Source: Parachlorella kessleri (lineage: Eukaryota > Chlorophyta > Trebouxiophyceae > Chlorellales > Chlorellaceae). From it: a DNA stretch of 20,874 bases. The position numbers and the translations under genes were made by a program. Under the pieces are notes generated by a model, which did no database searches, had not been told where the DNA came from, and saw only the letters and a list, made by a program, of their open reading frames with translations. Location: the NCBI GenBank assembly GCA_001598975.1, contig BBXU01000756.1, positions 1-20,874 of the forward strand. Reading direction: 5' to 3'. The stretch's first letter is position 1. Every line of letters starts with the position of its first letter. This document shows, piece after piece, positions 8,658 to 18,126 of the stretch.

Positions 8658-11241
8658 ATGGGGGCTGAAGTGGGCTCTCCAGCTGGTCCCCAGGACCTCT
8701 CTGGCGTCTGGATAAAGGTAGGCTGCAGTGGATGTGATGTATCCCAGGTGTGATGTATCCCAGGCTCTCAACAGCCAAGGGGTATGTAAGGCTGCCACGT
8801 GCCATAGCCACTAGCACCGTCCGTGTAGACTCGACATCATGGTAGCAAGCGTGCTGTTCACTTGCAAGCGTTTTGCGCTTACAACCAGCCAAGACGCTAA
8901 CATTTCTGCTTCGTGTCTTATTATGACCCCAAGCAAGGGGGCTTCCCCTGTGCAAACCTTGATTCTGCTGTGGGACGCTGTGTGGCGCAATGGTCCGCTG
9001 TGCGGTGCTTGTCATGCTTTTGAGCTGCACACTTTGCCTGTGGCAGGATAAGGGCGCCTCAGACAGCATGGACCCTGTGTGTAAGGCGATGGAACTGGGG
9101 AGACTGATGCGCATGGCCATTGGGTAAGTTCTTTGGGCAGGTACTATGGCACCCGGTACCGTGGCCCAACAGCACCCTTGCCAGGTTCTTATAGCTGCAA
9201 TTTAGGTGTTAGTCTTTGATTGTAGCGACGGTGGTTGCATTGCAAATGCATATATGATGGCTATCAGCTGACTATCAAGGGGTGTATGTGGGTGCATTCA
9301 TGTGCGTCCTCCCAGGTATGTGTGGAGGCTGATGCAGGTTGGTGAGGGGCTTGGAGATCAAGATGGACTCCAGCACCTTTCATCTTAACATGCTACCAGT
9401 GACCGGACTGGGCTGGTTCAAAGTTCGCGAAGCCTGTGAGTCTGTCAAGCATGGTTATTTCTTTTGCATACACGTATAAAGGATCCGTTACTAGTGAGGA
9501 CTACTGCTTGGAGCCAACCCCGCATGCTCCCATGGCTGGCTCTATATCAGGCAGGCCTATGGGTCGTGGGGCCCCAGGATTAGGACTGTTATTGCAATGG
9601 TCCTGACATCGACACAGCCCCTTTTCATGCATAACTTGCTGTCGTCGTGCACCTGGTCGCTTTGGTTGCGTAAGCCAATCATCCTAGGCCCTGCGGTACA
9701 TGCGGCAGATCAGCACTAGCAAGCAGTGTGTGGAAAATGGGGCAACCCGCAAAAATGGGGCAACCCGCAGAAATGGGGCAACCCGCAAAACCTTACGGTG
9801 TAAAGTCTGTTATTGCCAACAGGATGGTGGGGGCATGGCTGCATCCGCGACATGCGGGCAAGGGGCTCGGGAGGCAATCCAATATTTCACAGATATGGTC
9901 CATGACTCTTATGCATGGGCTGGGTAGCAGCAACGTGTTCTCTGCGCTGTGCCCGCTGTGCAGACCCCATGGATGGCCAGCCCGCGCGATGTGGCAGGCG
10001 TGACATGCGCAAAGGTGCGCTGGGAACAATAAGGCATTTCGTTAAGCTGCCGGGCGGGGCTGCCAAACTGTCAAAGGCATGTAGCTGTGCCATGGCGGTT
10101 CAACTGAAAGCTGCCCAGATATCCATGACCTAGATCAGTGAAGCACTCAATAACTTATGACAGCACTAAGAAGCACCACGAAGCTGCTTCTGCTTGGGAC
10201 CTACCCTCCTACTGGGCGCCCCTTGCTGTCAGCAGTGTGCTTGGAAGCATGCCCCGGCTCGTCTAGTCAAAGCTACCTGCGTATAGCCGCCTGATACATT
10301 GTATGACCTGGCTCATTGCACGGCACCCCCAACCAGCCCTTGGCTGGGGTGCTGTGCTCAGGTGCTCCCATCTTTTACTGGCAGCTTGGTTGTCTTGGGT
10401 ATATTCAAGACAGGACATGCTGCGCCTGCTGCTGTGTGGGGATACACAGGGCACCCCTGGAGCCTCCCCTGACAGGGCTTGGAACCGGAAACCCTGCACC
10501 TGCTGGGCCTGCTGTGCCTGCTGCCGTAGGCGGGCACACGGGGCATCTGGAGCCCGCTGTGCCTGCTGTGCCTGCTGCTGCTGCAGGTGGGCACACGGGG
10601 CACATGGAGCCCGCTCCGATGGGGCCACATCACATGACACGCTGCGCCTGCTGTTGCTGCTGCTGCCGCTACAGGTGGGCACACGGGGCACCTAGAGCCC
10701 GCCCCTGATGGGGGCCTGCTGCTCCATGCGCAGTGGGGGGAGCCCTGCGGCGGCAGTTTTGTGGAGCACATGTACCTGGCCTCACCTGAGGTGAGCGGGC
10801 CTCAACAACTATGAGTGGCACGGGCGCTAGCTGCCACATGTAGCAAACAGTGACCGGAGCAACATGGTCTTGTGGGGTTACCGGTACTGCCCGCCTGAGT
10901 GTGCTGCAGCCAGGGCAGAGCATCGTGCCTGGCTTGCATGCGAACCCATAGTCGACCAGCTCTCCCCAAGTGGGCACCGCGCAGACAAAGTTGCTCAGCA
11001 CGCAGTACTCAGATGAATGAAGTGCTCACGCTCTTGCTGCTTTTGTAGGTAAGGACGTATGGGAAGGGACGTGTGCTGATACTGTGAAGGTGCTCTGCCC
11101 TAGATGCTGTTCGCACGCCAGCTGGGCTGACCTACCCAAGTGCATGATTGCATGTGCCTCCAGGTGCTGCACATAGACAGCGACATGACGGTGCGCGAGA
11201 CCCCGGTCAAGTACCGCACAGTGTATCGCCGCCAGCGCTGA
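8658..11241 (+). CDS. Small conserved protein of unknown function (calycin-like?), six exons, complete
   Basis: Exons 8658-8717, 9047-9123, 9338-9435, 9964-10014, 10675-10790 and 11164-11241 join in phase to 159 residues plus TGA. Visible blocks are DLSGVWIKDKGASDSMDPVC (13-32), LVRGLEI, FHLNMLPVTGLGWFKVREAY, CGRRDMRKG, LEPAPDGGLLLHAQW and VLHIDSDMTV...KYRTVYRRQR at the end. The alternation of short hydrophobic strands and a DLSG.W start recalls single-domain lipocalin/fatty-acid-binding folds, but this is inference; I know no assigned function. No signal or membrane segment is seen, so it is probably soluble. The start is the first ATG in the exon-1 frame, with an in-frame TAG 18 bases upstream. 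Exon 5 has two in-frame acceptors, CAG ending at 10674 and TAG ending at 10695, which would add or drop seven residues (GHTGHLE region). Introns 3 and 4 carry minisatellites. Confidence 0.8.
9734..9790. repeat. 18-bp minisatellite, three copies, intron 3 of the small-protein gene
   Basis: Core ATGGGGCAACCCGC starts at 9737, 9755 and 9773, an exact 18-base period. It sits in the intron between exons ending at 9435 and starting at 9964. The core is partly self-complementary (GGGGC/ACCCGC) and could form small stems. Confidence 0.9.
10444..10718 (+). repeat. Four copies of the exon-5 acceptor and exon start, three of them inside intron 4
   Basis: The motif GGGCACACGGGGCAC..GGAGCCCGC recurs at about 10444-10477 (most diverged), 10532-10558, 10588-10626 and 10677-10718. 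Only the last is used as exon 5. Copy 3 also has CTGCTGCAG directly before GTGGGCACACGGGGCAC, making a ready acceptor, but splicing there would shift frame before the true exon. CTGCTG and CCTGCTGTG runs lie between copies and mimic a pyrimidine tract. Confidence 0.88.
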
Positions 11242-11674
11242 AGCGACCCTGTCAGCTGCCTGGTGGCAAAGCAGCCGCAGCGCCAGGTATTCGAAGCCTG
11301 TCCAGCTGTCATACCCAGGCACACGTAAAAGATCAAATGTCTCCTGGGACGGAGCTGCAAAGGCAAGTCCGGAACGTGGGGCTCTGTATGACAACTGCCA
11401 CCACCCAAGTTTTCAGTACATAGGGTTTGCTATGATGTATAGCTGCCAGAAGTGAAGTTTTCCCAAGTTTTGACTCGCAACATTGGCTGGTCGGGTTTGG
11501 CGCAGGGCAGTTTTGGATTGCTGCTATGCTGCCAATTTTCTAATTTCATCTAATGGGGAGGGCTCTGTGTGCACTAGTCCTGCTTCCACATGATGTTATG
11601 TTGCTGCCCTTGGGATTTTATGGGTTGGCAGTTTTGCCACTGTGCACTTGCAGTGATCATGAGTTCTTTCAGTG

Positions 11675-11680
11675 TATATA
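11675..11680 (+). promoter_or_regulatory. TATA-like element upstream of the Hsp70-like gene
   Basis: TATATA in the context GTGTATATACGCG lies 384 bases before the proposed ATG at 12064. A long 5' UTR or an unseen 5' non-coding intron would be needed. It also falls before the TGTAA at 11895, so assignment is tentative. Confidence 0.25.
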
Positions 11681-11894
11681 CGCGTACAGCTGCTCAGCCT
11701 GACACCTTTCTAGCCAGAAGTGGGTATCTTTGATGCGTGCACGTGCGAGCGGTGGATAAGTCATTTTCTACCAGCCCATCTCCCACAATTTCAAAATTGT
11801 ACTGGTATGGCAAGTGCCATTGAACAGGCCAATAGTTGATAGACCCTGTTTCGTCAACCATTGTGACGTCTACGGCTGTGCTTGCCTGTCTGCA

Positions 11895-11899
11895 TGTAA
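11895..11899 (+). terminator. TGTAA polyadenylation signal candidate of the small-protein gene
   Basis: First clear TGTAA that I see on the plus strand after the stop at 11239-11241, about 650 bases downstream. Such 3' UTR lengths are common in green algae. It lies only 165 bases before the next gene's proposed start. Confidence 0.35.
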
Positions 11900-12063
11900 G
11901 ACACCTTTATGATGCTGCACCCAACTTGCATGGGTGTCCACTGCTGCTGGAAGCATGTTGGCGCCCTGGCGCTCTATGCTGACCATGCTGCCTCCGTGCC
12001 CCACAAGTCCATCATCAAAAAATCTAGCCAAGCACAATTGCTGCTTAAGTTCGTTGAGTTCAA

Positions 12064-14253
12064 ATGGCCGAGCTGAGGCCCCGCCTACAGCTGGTACTAC
12101 CATCACCTTTTGTTCCCCGGTCACTGTCTACTCGGTGCGGCCATTCCCGCTGCCAACGGCGAAATCTAGTTGTGCAAGATGCAGTGGTCGGCATCGACCT
12201 TGGTGAGACCTGTGCATGTGGAAATGGCAGTCCAAGGAGGCAGGCAAAGCTCATAAGCTTAGCCAGCGGCAGCTCGCTGTGTACTTACAGGCACGTCAAA
12301 TTCAGCAGTGGCGGCAGTCATAGATGGCGAGGCCAGGGTCCTCAAGGACATTAGTACAGGCAGCAACTGTGTACCATCTGTCATCGCCGTCACCGAGGTG
12401 TGGGAAGCGCACCAAATGAGAGCTTGCTAGCACACATGCCGACTGGACCCCTCGTTCACAAGTCTGTGTTTCCATGCATTCACTGTAGTGCTCTTAGGCC
12501 AGCACTTGTGTGTTGAACACACATACTTACCAGGTTGCTGAGCAGCTCTGTTCTGGCGCAGCGCCAGTGGGCTAAGCAGGCTGTCCTCCTTGTGTTTCCT
12601 ACATACCCTGCGCCTCCCACCCACGCTGGAGCTTCTCACCCATGCTCATGCAGTATGACCAAACGCTGGTAGGAGAGCGCGCCCAGCAGGCCTCGGCAGG
12701 CACTGCCAACACCTTTTACTCCTTCAAACGGCTGATAGGGCGCAAGTAAGTAAACACTGCAGCCGCCAGGCTTCCTGTGCATGCAGCTGGCTACTCTTTT
12801 GCCTGTTTATGTTGTTCATTTGGCCGAGATGTGCTGACTACGCGAACCTGCATATGTGGAGTAGGCATGTGTGCTTGATCTTTGCATGAACTCCTGCCAT
12901 CACCATCGCTGTGCTGCAGTGCTGCAGCTGCACAGCACCACACAAGCCCTGTCAAGATACCTGTGCATTGTAACCAGGGTCTGCCTGACTGCTGCTGCCT
13001 CACTGCCACGCTGCGAGCAGACAGAGTGCTGTTAATCGCTGTGGTATGGTGGGGGTGTGGCACACCCTTCTTAGAGCAGAATGTGCGGAGCCCTGCTGTG
13101 CCCGCTGCCCTCATGCTGTGCTGCAGGCTGGGTGAGGTGGCGACTGATGCCCTGAGCCTGCTGTATGCGTTGGGAGAGGGTGACCGGGGCGAGGCAATGG
13201 CATATTGCCCCCACTTGGATGACATGATATCACCTGAGGAGCTGTCATCCTGGCTGCTGCAGCACCTGCTGCGGCAGGCAGAGCAGCAGCTGCAGGAAAG
13301 CGTGGATGGCGCGGTAAGCCTGGGCAAAGGTCTGTGTGGGACCGGCATGGGGGATCCCAAGCAGCTGCCTGTTGGGATGGTGAAGGCGTCCGGGGGGTCC
13401 TCACTCTATGTGCCGCTTGGCCAGCCACCAGGTGCCAGTTGGTCCAGCGGGGCGGCAGCAGTTGTGCTTGCAGCTGGATGTTGCTCCCTGCTTCCATCCC
13501 ATGCCCTCATTGTCTTTTGGACATACTGCACATGGCTTTCTGCTGTGAGATCCAGTGGTGGGGATTCACAGCAGCATTGGCCAGGTGGTGGTACGCTGTA
13601 AGACATGATGCAACGCCTTAGGCCCTATCCTCTCCTTGCCCTAACCCCTTTTTAACCACCTGCCATCAACCCCTCTGCCTGTAAGTGATCATGTGTCCAG
13701 CCCAATCAAAGCAGTCCAATTCACCCATGCATCGCTCCCAATAGCGTGCTTGCAGGTCATCACGGTGCCAGCCCACTTTGACGAGCGCCAGAAGGGTGCC
13801 ACGCTGCGGGCAGCTACCATGGCAGGGCTTCCAGAGTCCCGGGTGCAGCTGCTGCAAGGTGGGGTCGCCCTGTCATTGTGAGGTACCAGGCTGTAGGGAG
13901 GTGTTGTAAGGAGGGGGGTAGTTGCTGCCAGCCAGGAGGCTGCCGGCATGCGGGGGTTGCTGGAGCAGTTGGTGGCAGCTGTAGCAGGGCGGGGCGCTGA
14001 ATCAGCATGCCGCTTGGTGTGCCAAGGCTGTACCTGTTCGCGCACGGTGAGAGCTGCCGCACATGGCAAGCGAGTTATTGGTTGGGTTCTAATGATCTCT
14101 TGAATAGTGTTGAGCGCAATGGGTGGAGAAGGTGTGTCTAGCCAACGCACAGGGGGCTCTATGCTGCCTGCCAAGGCGGTGGTAAACTGCTGCTGCTGCT
14201 GCTGCCGCTGCCGCTGCTGCTGCTGCCGCTGCCGCTGCTGCTGCTGCTGCTGC

Positions 14254-14307
<54 letters not shown>

Positions 14308-15826
14308 GGCATAAGTGGGCAGTGTGCCTTTGCTAGGCACTGGTTCCATGGACATCGATGCAATGGGTTCTGCTCTGCAGAGCCAGTGGCAGCTGCGCTG
14401 GCGTACGGCATCGGAGGGGGCACAGATGGCGAGACGGTGCTGGTGTTTGATGTGGGCGGCGGCACATACGACGTCAGGTAAGCAAGCAGTCTGTGACAGG
14501 TAGGGAGGCGCCAGGAGCGCTCCAGGAGCCTGTCCTCTTTGGCATACTAGCCTACGTTGTCTCGATGAGTATCATGTTGCGGTGGTGGCTGTTCTGGCGC
14601 TTCCTCACCCGCGGCCCTCAATACATAGCTCGAGTTCGTCAGGCTCGCTGCCCACCATGGCGGTGGGTGCACAATCCCATGGCCTTAGCCATGGTGGATG
14701 TTGGCAGCCTGGTACTAGTGATGGTGACAGGCAGTGCAAACAGAGAGCCTTTCACGTGCCAGCCCTGCTCCCCCTTCCCCTCCCCCGCCCTGCTGGTTTT
14801 TCCCTGACAACATGCAACTGACCGGACGGTGCACGTGACCACAGCGAGGGCCGCTCTTTCGCATTGCGTTTTTTGAATAGAAAAGAACCTGCTGAGCACC
14901 GCTGGTTGCTCGGGCTAGCTGCTCAGGCACACTCACCCCTCCCCTGTTGCTGGCTGTGGGCCTCTGCAGCATCCTGCAAGCCTTCGAGGGCATCCTGGAG
15001 GTGCTGGGCACGGCTGGAGATTCCCAGCTGGGCGGGAATGACTTTGATGCCCTTCTGGCCGACTGGCTGCAGCACCACACAGGCAGCGCTGACCGGCAGG
15101 CAAGCATTGGCTTCTGTTTCGCTGTTTACTGTAGGTTATATCTGCTTTATGGCACAAGGACAGCAGCAGGGTGGCTGGCATGCGGAGTTCGGCCGGGCGA
15201 AAGACTATATTGAATCGCCTGAAGTGTCCCATGCTGCGTCTTGATTTGGACGGGGCAGTGACAGCTGGCGTGCGACCCTGGCGGTGTCTGAATTTGAATC
15301 GCCTGCAGTGTCCCTTGCGGTGTCATCACCTGGCAAACTTGGGAGGGCACACAGGGGGAGAGTTGGTCACACCCTGTGGCCCACAAGCAGCCACACCCTG
15401 TGGCCCACAAGCAGCCACACCCTGTGGCCCACAAGCAGTCACACCCTGTGGCCCACCCTATCCCCTGGACAATTCAGAAGTGTGGTTGGCACCTTACGTC
15501 AGCCTTGGTCTGGTAGTCTGGCCATGTCTGTTTGTGTTGGTAGCAGGCAGTGCAAACTGAGGAGAGGTAGGGGTGAACTGTACTGACTGGACTGGCTGCA
15601 CGTATGCTCCTGGTTGTACTGTCATCAGCTTGTGCTGAGCTGAGCTGTGCTGTGCTATTCTGTGCAGTGGGCCCTCCAAGCAGCCGAGCAAGCCAAGATC
15701 CAGCTGAGCAGCGCAGGCTCAGCCGCCATCCCGCTCCCCCAGGGGACCAGCAGCCGCAGTGGCCTTTCTGGCAGCAACAGCACAAGCTTGGAGACTGACA
15801 GCAGCAGCAGCAGCACTGGTGTCGGT

Positions 15827-15859
<33 letters not shown>

Positions 15860-17741
15860 TGGCGTAGTGATAAGGGCAGCATAACCCTGTCTCAGCAGAC
15901 CTTTGAGGCCGTTACAGCCCCCCTGTTTCAGCGGCTGGCAGCCCCCCTGGAGCAGCTGGGCCAGCAGTTGTTTGTGGAGTGGGCAGAACCCCCAGCCCAG
16001 GCTGTCCCCGGTCGCCAGCAGCAGGACACAGCCCATTCTAATGGCAGCAGCGGCAGCGGCGGCGGTGGTGTGGGTGGTAGGAGTGGGGTTGGTGATGGCA
16101 GCTCTGCAAGGCAGCAGCAAGGGAAGCGGCGGGAGGCGCAGCAGGCGCAGCAGGGCAAGTGGGCGGCGCCCCCGCGCCGCATCAGCCGGGTGGTGCTTGT
16201 GGGGCAGAGCACGCGGCTGCCGGCGCTGCGCCGTTTCGTGGAGCGGGTGACGGGGGTGAGGCCTGACATGGGCGTGGACCCAGCGGAGGCGGTGGCTCTG
16301 GGTGCGGCGGTACAGGTGGGGGATGATGCGGTATAGGTAGGGGATGGGGCGGTACGGGCGTGACGCCTGACATGGGCGTGGACCAAGCGGAGGCGGTGGC
16401 TCTGGGTGCGGCGGTATGGGTACGCTGCTGCGGTGCACATGAAGCTGCTGCGGTACAGTTGGGCTGCTGCGATAGAGGTGGGAACTGATGCTGTACAAGG
16501 GGGCTGCTGCGGTGCAGTTGGGCTGCTGCGATAGAGGTGGGAACTGATGCTGTACAAGGGGGCTGCTGCGGTACAGGTGGTCTGTGATTTATGGAGCTGG
16601 TGCGGTAGAGGTGGGGGAGCATAAGTATTTGGGTCCTGCAGCAGTACAGGTGGGGCTTGCTGCAGTACAGGGGGGCAAGGTTGCAGGAACACGTGGGGCT
16701 GTAGAGAGGCTCTCCATTCCAGTGAGGTGAGCTGTGGGGTCAGACTAGATGGAGACGACCTTCATCGGTTCCCAGGGCCATCAGATGCTGTGGTGCCCCT
16801 GAGTGCAGGCTTGAGATGTGCTGGGACACATAGGCTCACTGGGGCTTATGGAGGGCTCTCAATAACCTTCCCAGTTCAAGCCCCGCCACTTGTTTCTTGA
16901 GGCCGTCGGAGTTTGATTGCTGGCCCTGGTGCAGGCGGGATTCCTCCTGGGACAACTGGGCTCAGTGGAGCTCATGGACACCTCTTTGTTCTGCCCGTGG
17001 GCCCAGAGTTCACGCCCAACCCTTTTCTCTTGGAGGCCCTCAGAGCTCCCCTGCTGCGGCGCGCCCTGGTGCAGGCGGGAGTCCTCCTGGGATAAGTGGG
17101 CTCAGTGGAGCTCCATGGACGGCTCTTACTCAGTGAACCTCCAATCCTGTCGTGCCCCCTTTTTTAAACTCGTCAGAATCATTTCCTGGCCCAGGCGGGG
17201 ATCTTTTTGGGGCAGCTGTCTTCGGTGGAGCTCATGGACGGCCCCGCCCTTTTTTTCGTGAAGGCATCAGAATAATGTCCTGGCCCCGGGTGCAGGCGGG
17301 GATCTGATTGGGACAACTAGGCTCGGTGGAGCTCATGGACAACTCTTATTCAGTGAACCTCCAACCCAGCTGTGCCCCTTCTTTCTGTAAGTCATAGAAA
17401 GGACTTCCTGGCCCCGGGTGCAGGCGGGGATCCTGCTGGGACAACTAGGCTCGGTGGAGCTCATGGACGGCTCCTACTCGGTGGACCTCCATGGCCGGGC
17501 GACTGGCTTTGGCTCGCAAGGCGGCGGCGGGAGCGCTGGCGGTGGCGCCAAAGATGGCGCTGGCGGGAGCGCTGCCGGTAGCTTTGGCTCGCCAGGTGGC
17601 GGCGGGAGTGCTGGCACTGGCACTAAAGATGGCGGGAGCGCTGGCGCTGGCACTGAAGATGGCGGGAGCGCTGGCGCGGAAGGCTGGCGGGAGCCGGGTG
17701 TCAATCAAGGGGTCAATGCAGGCGGTGGCTGGCAGCCGTGA
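12064..17741 (+). CDS. Organelle-type Hsp70-family ATPase lacking a substrate-binding domain, nine exons, complete
   Basis: Exons 12064-12202, 12291-12397, 12654-12745, 13127-13313, 13756-13858, 14381-14477, 14970-15099, 15668-16315 and 17424-17741 total 1821 bases, 606 residues plus TGA, with every phase consistent. Residues 1-40 are basic and Ser/Arg-rich ([18 protein letters not shown]), fitting a plastid or mitochondrial presequence. Hsp70 ATPase motifs: [14 protein letters not shown] (41-54), [12 protein letters not shown] (101-112) with catalytic Lys107, [16 protein letters not shown] (176-191), [10 protein letters not shown] (233-242) and [14 protein letters not shown] (460-473, usual VGGSTR has Q at the second Gly). 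NTFYS..R.IGRK recalls cyanobacterial/plastid DnaK. Poly-Ser (329-349) and Gly/Gln-rich (400-448) inserts interrupt lobe II. After ALGAAVQ the normal linker and peptide-binding domain are absent; the tail is Gly/Ser/Asp-rich repeats. Nucleotide-dependent chaperone-like activity is inferred; NBD-only relatives such as Stch/HSPA13 are a precedent. Intron 7 starts GC. An additional exon between 15100 and 15667 cannot be excluded. Confidence 0.85.
14188..14306 (+). repeat. CTG/CCG trinucleotide microsatellite in Hsp70-like intron 5
   Basis: About 120 bases of near-pure CTG with scattered CCG units lie 75 bases before the exon-6 acceptor. It could act as an extended pyrimidine-containing tract. On the opposite strand it gives poly-Gln and poly-Ala frames that are not genes. 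Length is likely to vary between strains. Confidence 0.95.
14723..14748 (+). repeat. Dispersed repeat, copy 2 (fragment)
   Basis: Only the 5' portion, GTGACAGGCAGTGCAAACAGAGAG, is present, in intron 6 of the Hsp70-like gene. It matches the start of the copies at 5881 and 15541. Confidence 0.55.
15368..15457. repeat. 24-bp minisatellite, nearly four copies, Hsp70-like intron 7
   Basis: CACACCCTGTGGCCCACAAG repeats at 15368, 15392, 15416 and 15440, an exact 24-base period. The segment TGGCCCACAAGCAGCC resembles the start of exon 8 (TGGGCCCTCCAAGCAGCC at 15668), so this array may also derive from the neighbouring splice junction. The same intron repeats TTGAATCGCCTG..GTGTCCC at about 15211 and 15295. 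Confidence 0.9.
15541..15616 (+). repeat. Dispersed repeat, copy 3
   Basis: Starts TAGCAGGCAGTGCAAACTGA and continues to ACTGTACTGACTGGACTG and GTATGCTCCTGG. It is close to copy 1 (5881-5962) throughout. It ends about 50 bases before the exon-8 acceptor of the Hsp70-like gene. Confidence 0.7.
16306..16680 (+). repeat. Minisatellite derived from the exon-8 donor junction
   Basis: The exon-8 end and donor GCGGTACAG|GTGGGG is followed by about a dozen variants such as GCGGTATAGGTAGGG, GCGGTACAGTTGGG, GCGATAGAGGTGGG, GCGGTACAGGTGG and GCAGTACAGGTGGGG. Part of this is a higher-order 59-bp unit starting at 16444, 16503 and 16562. The stretch therefore offers many donor-like sites after the real one. 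Confidence 0.8.
16361..16414 (+). repeat. Duplicate of the last coding bases of exon 8 within intron 8
   Basis: Sequence around CCTGACATGGGCGTGGACC..GCGGAGGCGGTGGCTCTGGGTGCGGCGGTA in exon 8 (about 16262-16312) is repeated here almost exactly. One C-to-A change (CCCAGCG to CCAAGCG) and a changed donor (GTATGGGTACG) are present. It would encode [16 protein letters not shown], a second copy of the conserved Hsp70 helix. Confidence 0.9.
16809..17483 (+). repeat. Six tandem degenerate copies of the exon-9 acceptor and exon start, last one used
   Basis: Copies of CAG|GCGGG.TCCT.CTGGGACAACT..GCTC.GTGGAGCTCATGGAC start at 16809, 16935, 17075, 17195, 17296 and 17424, spacings 126, 140, 120, 101 and 128. 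Only the final copy reads into the coding tail. Copies at 16935 and 17195 stay open through AG(F/I)(L/F)LGQL.SVELMD. Copies at 17075 and 17296 hit stops (GGATAA, ATCTGA) within seven codons. Upstream tracts rich in C and T are repeated with them. Confidence 0.92.
17540..17690 (+). repeat. Coding minisatellite for the Gly/Ser/Asp tail of the Hsp70-like protein
   Basis: AAAGATGGCGGGAGCGCTGGC-like units recur within exon 9 and encode [20 protein letters not shown] repeats. The frame stays open to TGA at 17739-17741. Its expansion has probably replaced or overwritten whatever followed the ATPase domain. Confidence 0.8.
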
Positions 17742-18060
17742 GGGGAGCCGTTGGGTAGCCAAGGCCTTTAGGGTCGCTGCTGCTCAAGCACAGCAGGAAT
17801 ATGCAGGCCCCAATGCAAGGCTGGCATCTTCTGGGCCAGGATGACGAGCTGTTGTGCTATGACTGTGCTGACCCGTGGGGCTGTCTATCTGCGGGAGGAT
17901 GCGCGGCACTTTCTAGCACCGCACACGCATTGCAAATGACCATGCATCTAAACACCGCAAGGTTGCTTTGCTTTGCGGGCGGAGTACTGCAGTCTGCAAG
18001 TAGCCGGGCGACCCCATGGGGGTGGGGACAGTTCAGCTGCCCACCAGGCAAGCTGGAGAG

Positions 18061-18126
18061 ACATGCATCAAGCCCTGTCGGTACAGCCCTGCCTTAACTC
18101 TCAGTTCGACCTACCTGCCACCTTAG
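18061..18126 (-). repeat. Dispersed repeat, copy 4 (opposite strand)
   Basis: Reverse complement matches copy 1: CTACCTGCCACCTTA, AGTTCGAC and AGCCCTGTCGGTACAG correspond to its two ends and middle. The opposite orientation supports transposition rather than tandem duplication. Confidence 0.6.

Larger units (their letters stand above)
11242..12063. other. Intergenic region before the Hsp70-like gene
   Basis: This stretch holds the 3' UTR of the small-protein gene and the promoter of the Hsp70-like gene. No joinable exon was found. I looked for paired GAA/TTC heat-shock elements and saw none convincing, so heat induction cannot be claimed. Confidence 0.5.

Noticed and set aside
11026..11394. 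Minus-strand frame of 122 residues
   Set aside because: It covers, in antisense, the last exon of the small-protein gene, which fits phase and family pattern on the plus strand.
11440..11470. GAA/TTC clusters as a heat-shock element
   Set aside because: The triplets are not spaced as alternating inverted five-base units, so there is no real HSE.
12791..13360. Minus-strand frame of 189 residues
   Set aside because: Antisense to Hsp70 exon 4 ([14 protein letters not shown]) and its intron; no recognisable domain.
14089..14465. Long minus-strand frames with poly-Gln or poly-Ala and a plus-strand poly-Cys frame
   Set aside because: They are translations of the CTG/CCG microsatellite in an intron, and the flanking parts are antisense to clear Hsp70 exons.
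15368..15457. Possible CRISPR-like direct repeats
   Set aside because: Units are contiguous with no unique spacers, no cas genes are present, and the region is inside a nuclear intron.
15719..16692. Two minus-strand frames of about 255 residues
   Set aside because: They are antisense to Hsp70-like exon 8 and the donor-derived minisatellite; composition is proline and alanine repeats with no motif.
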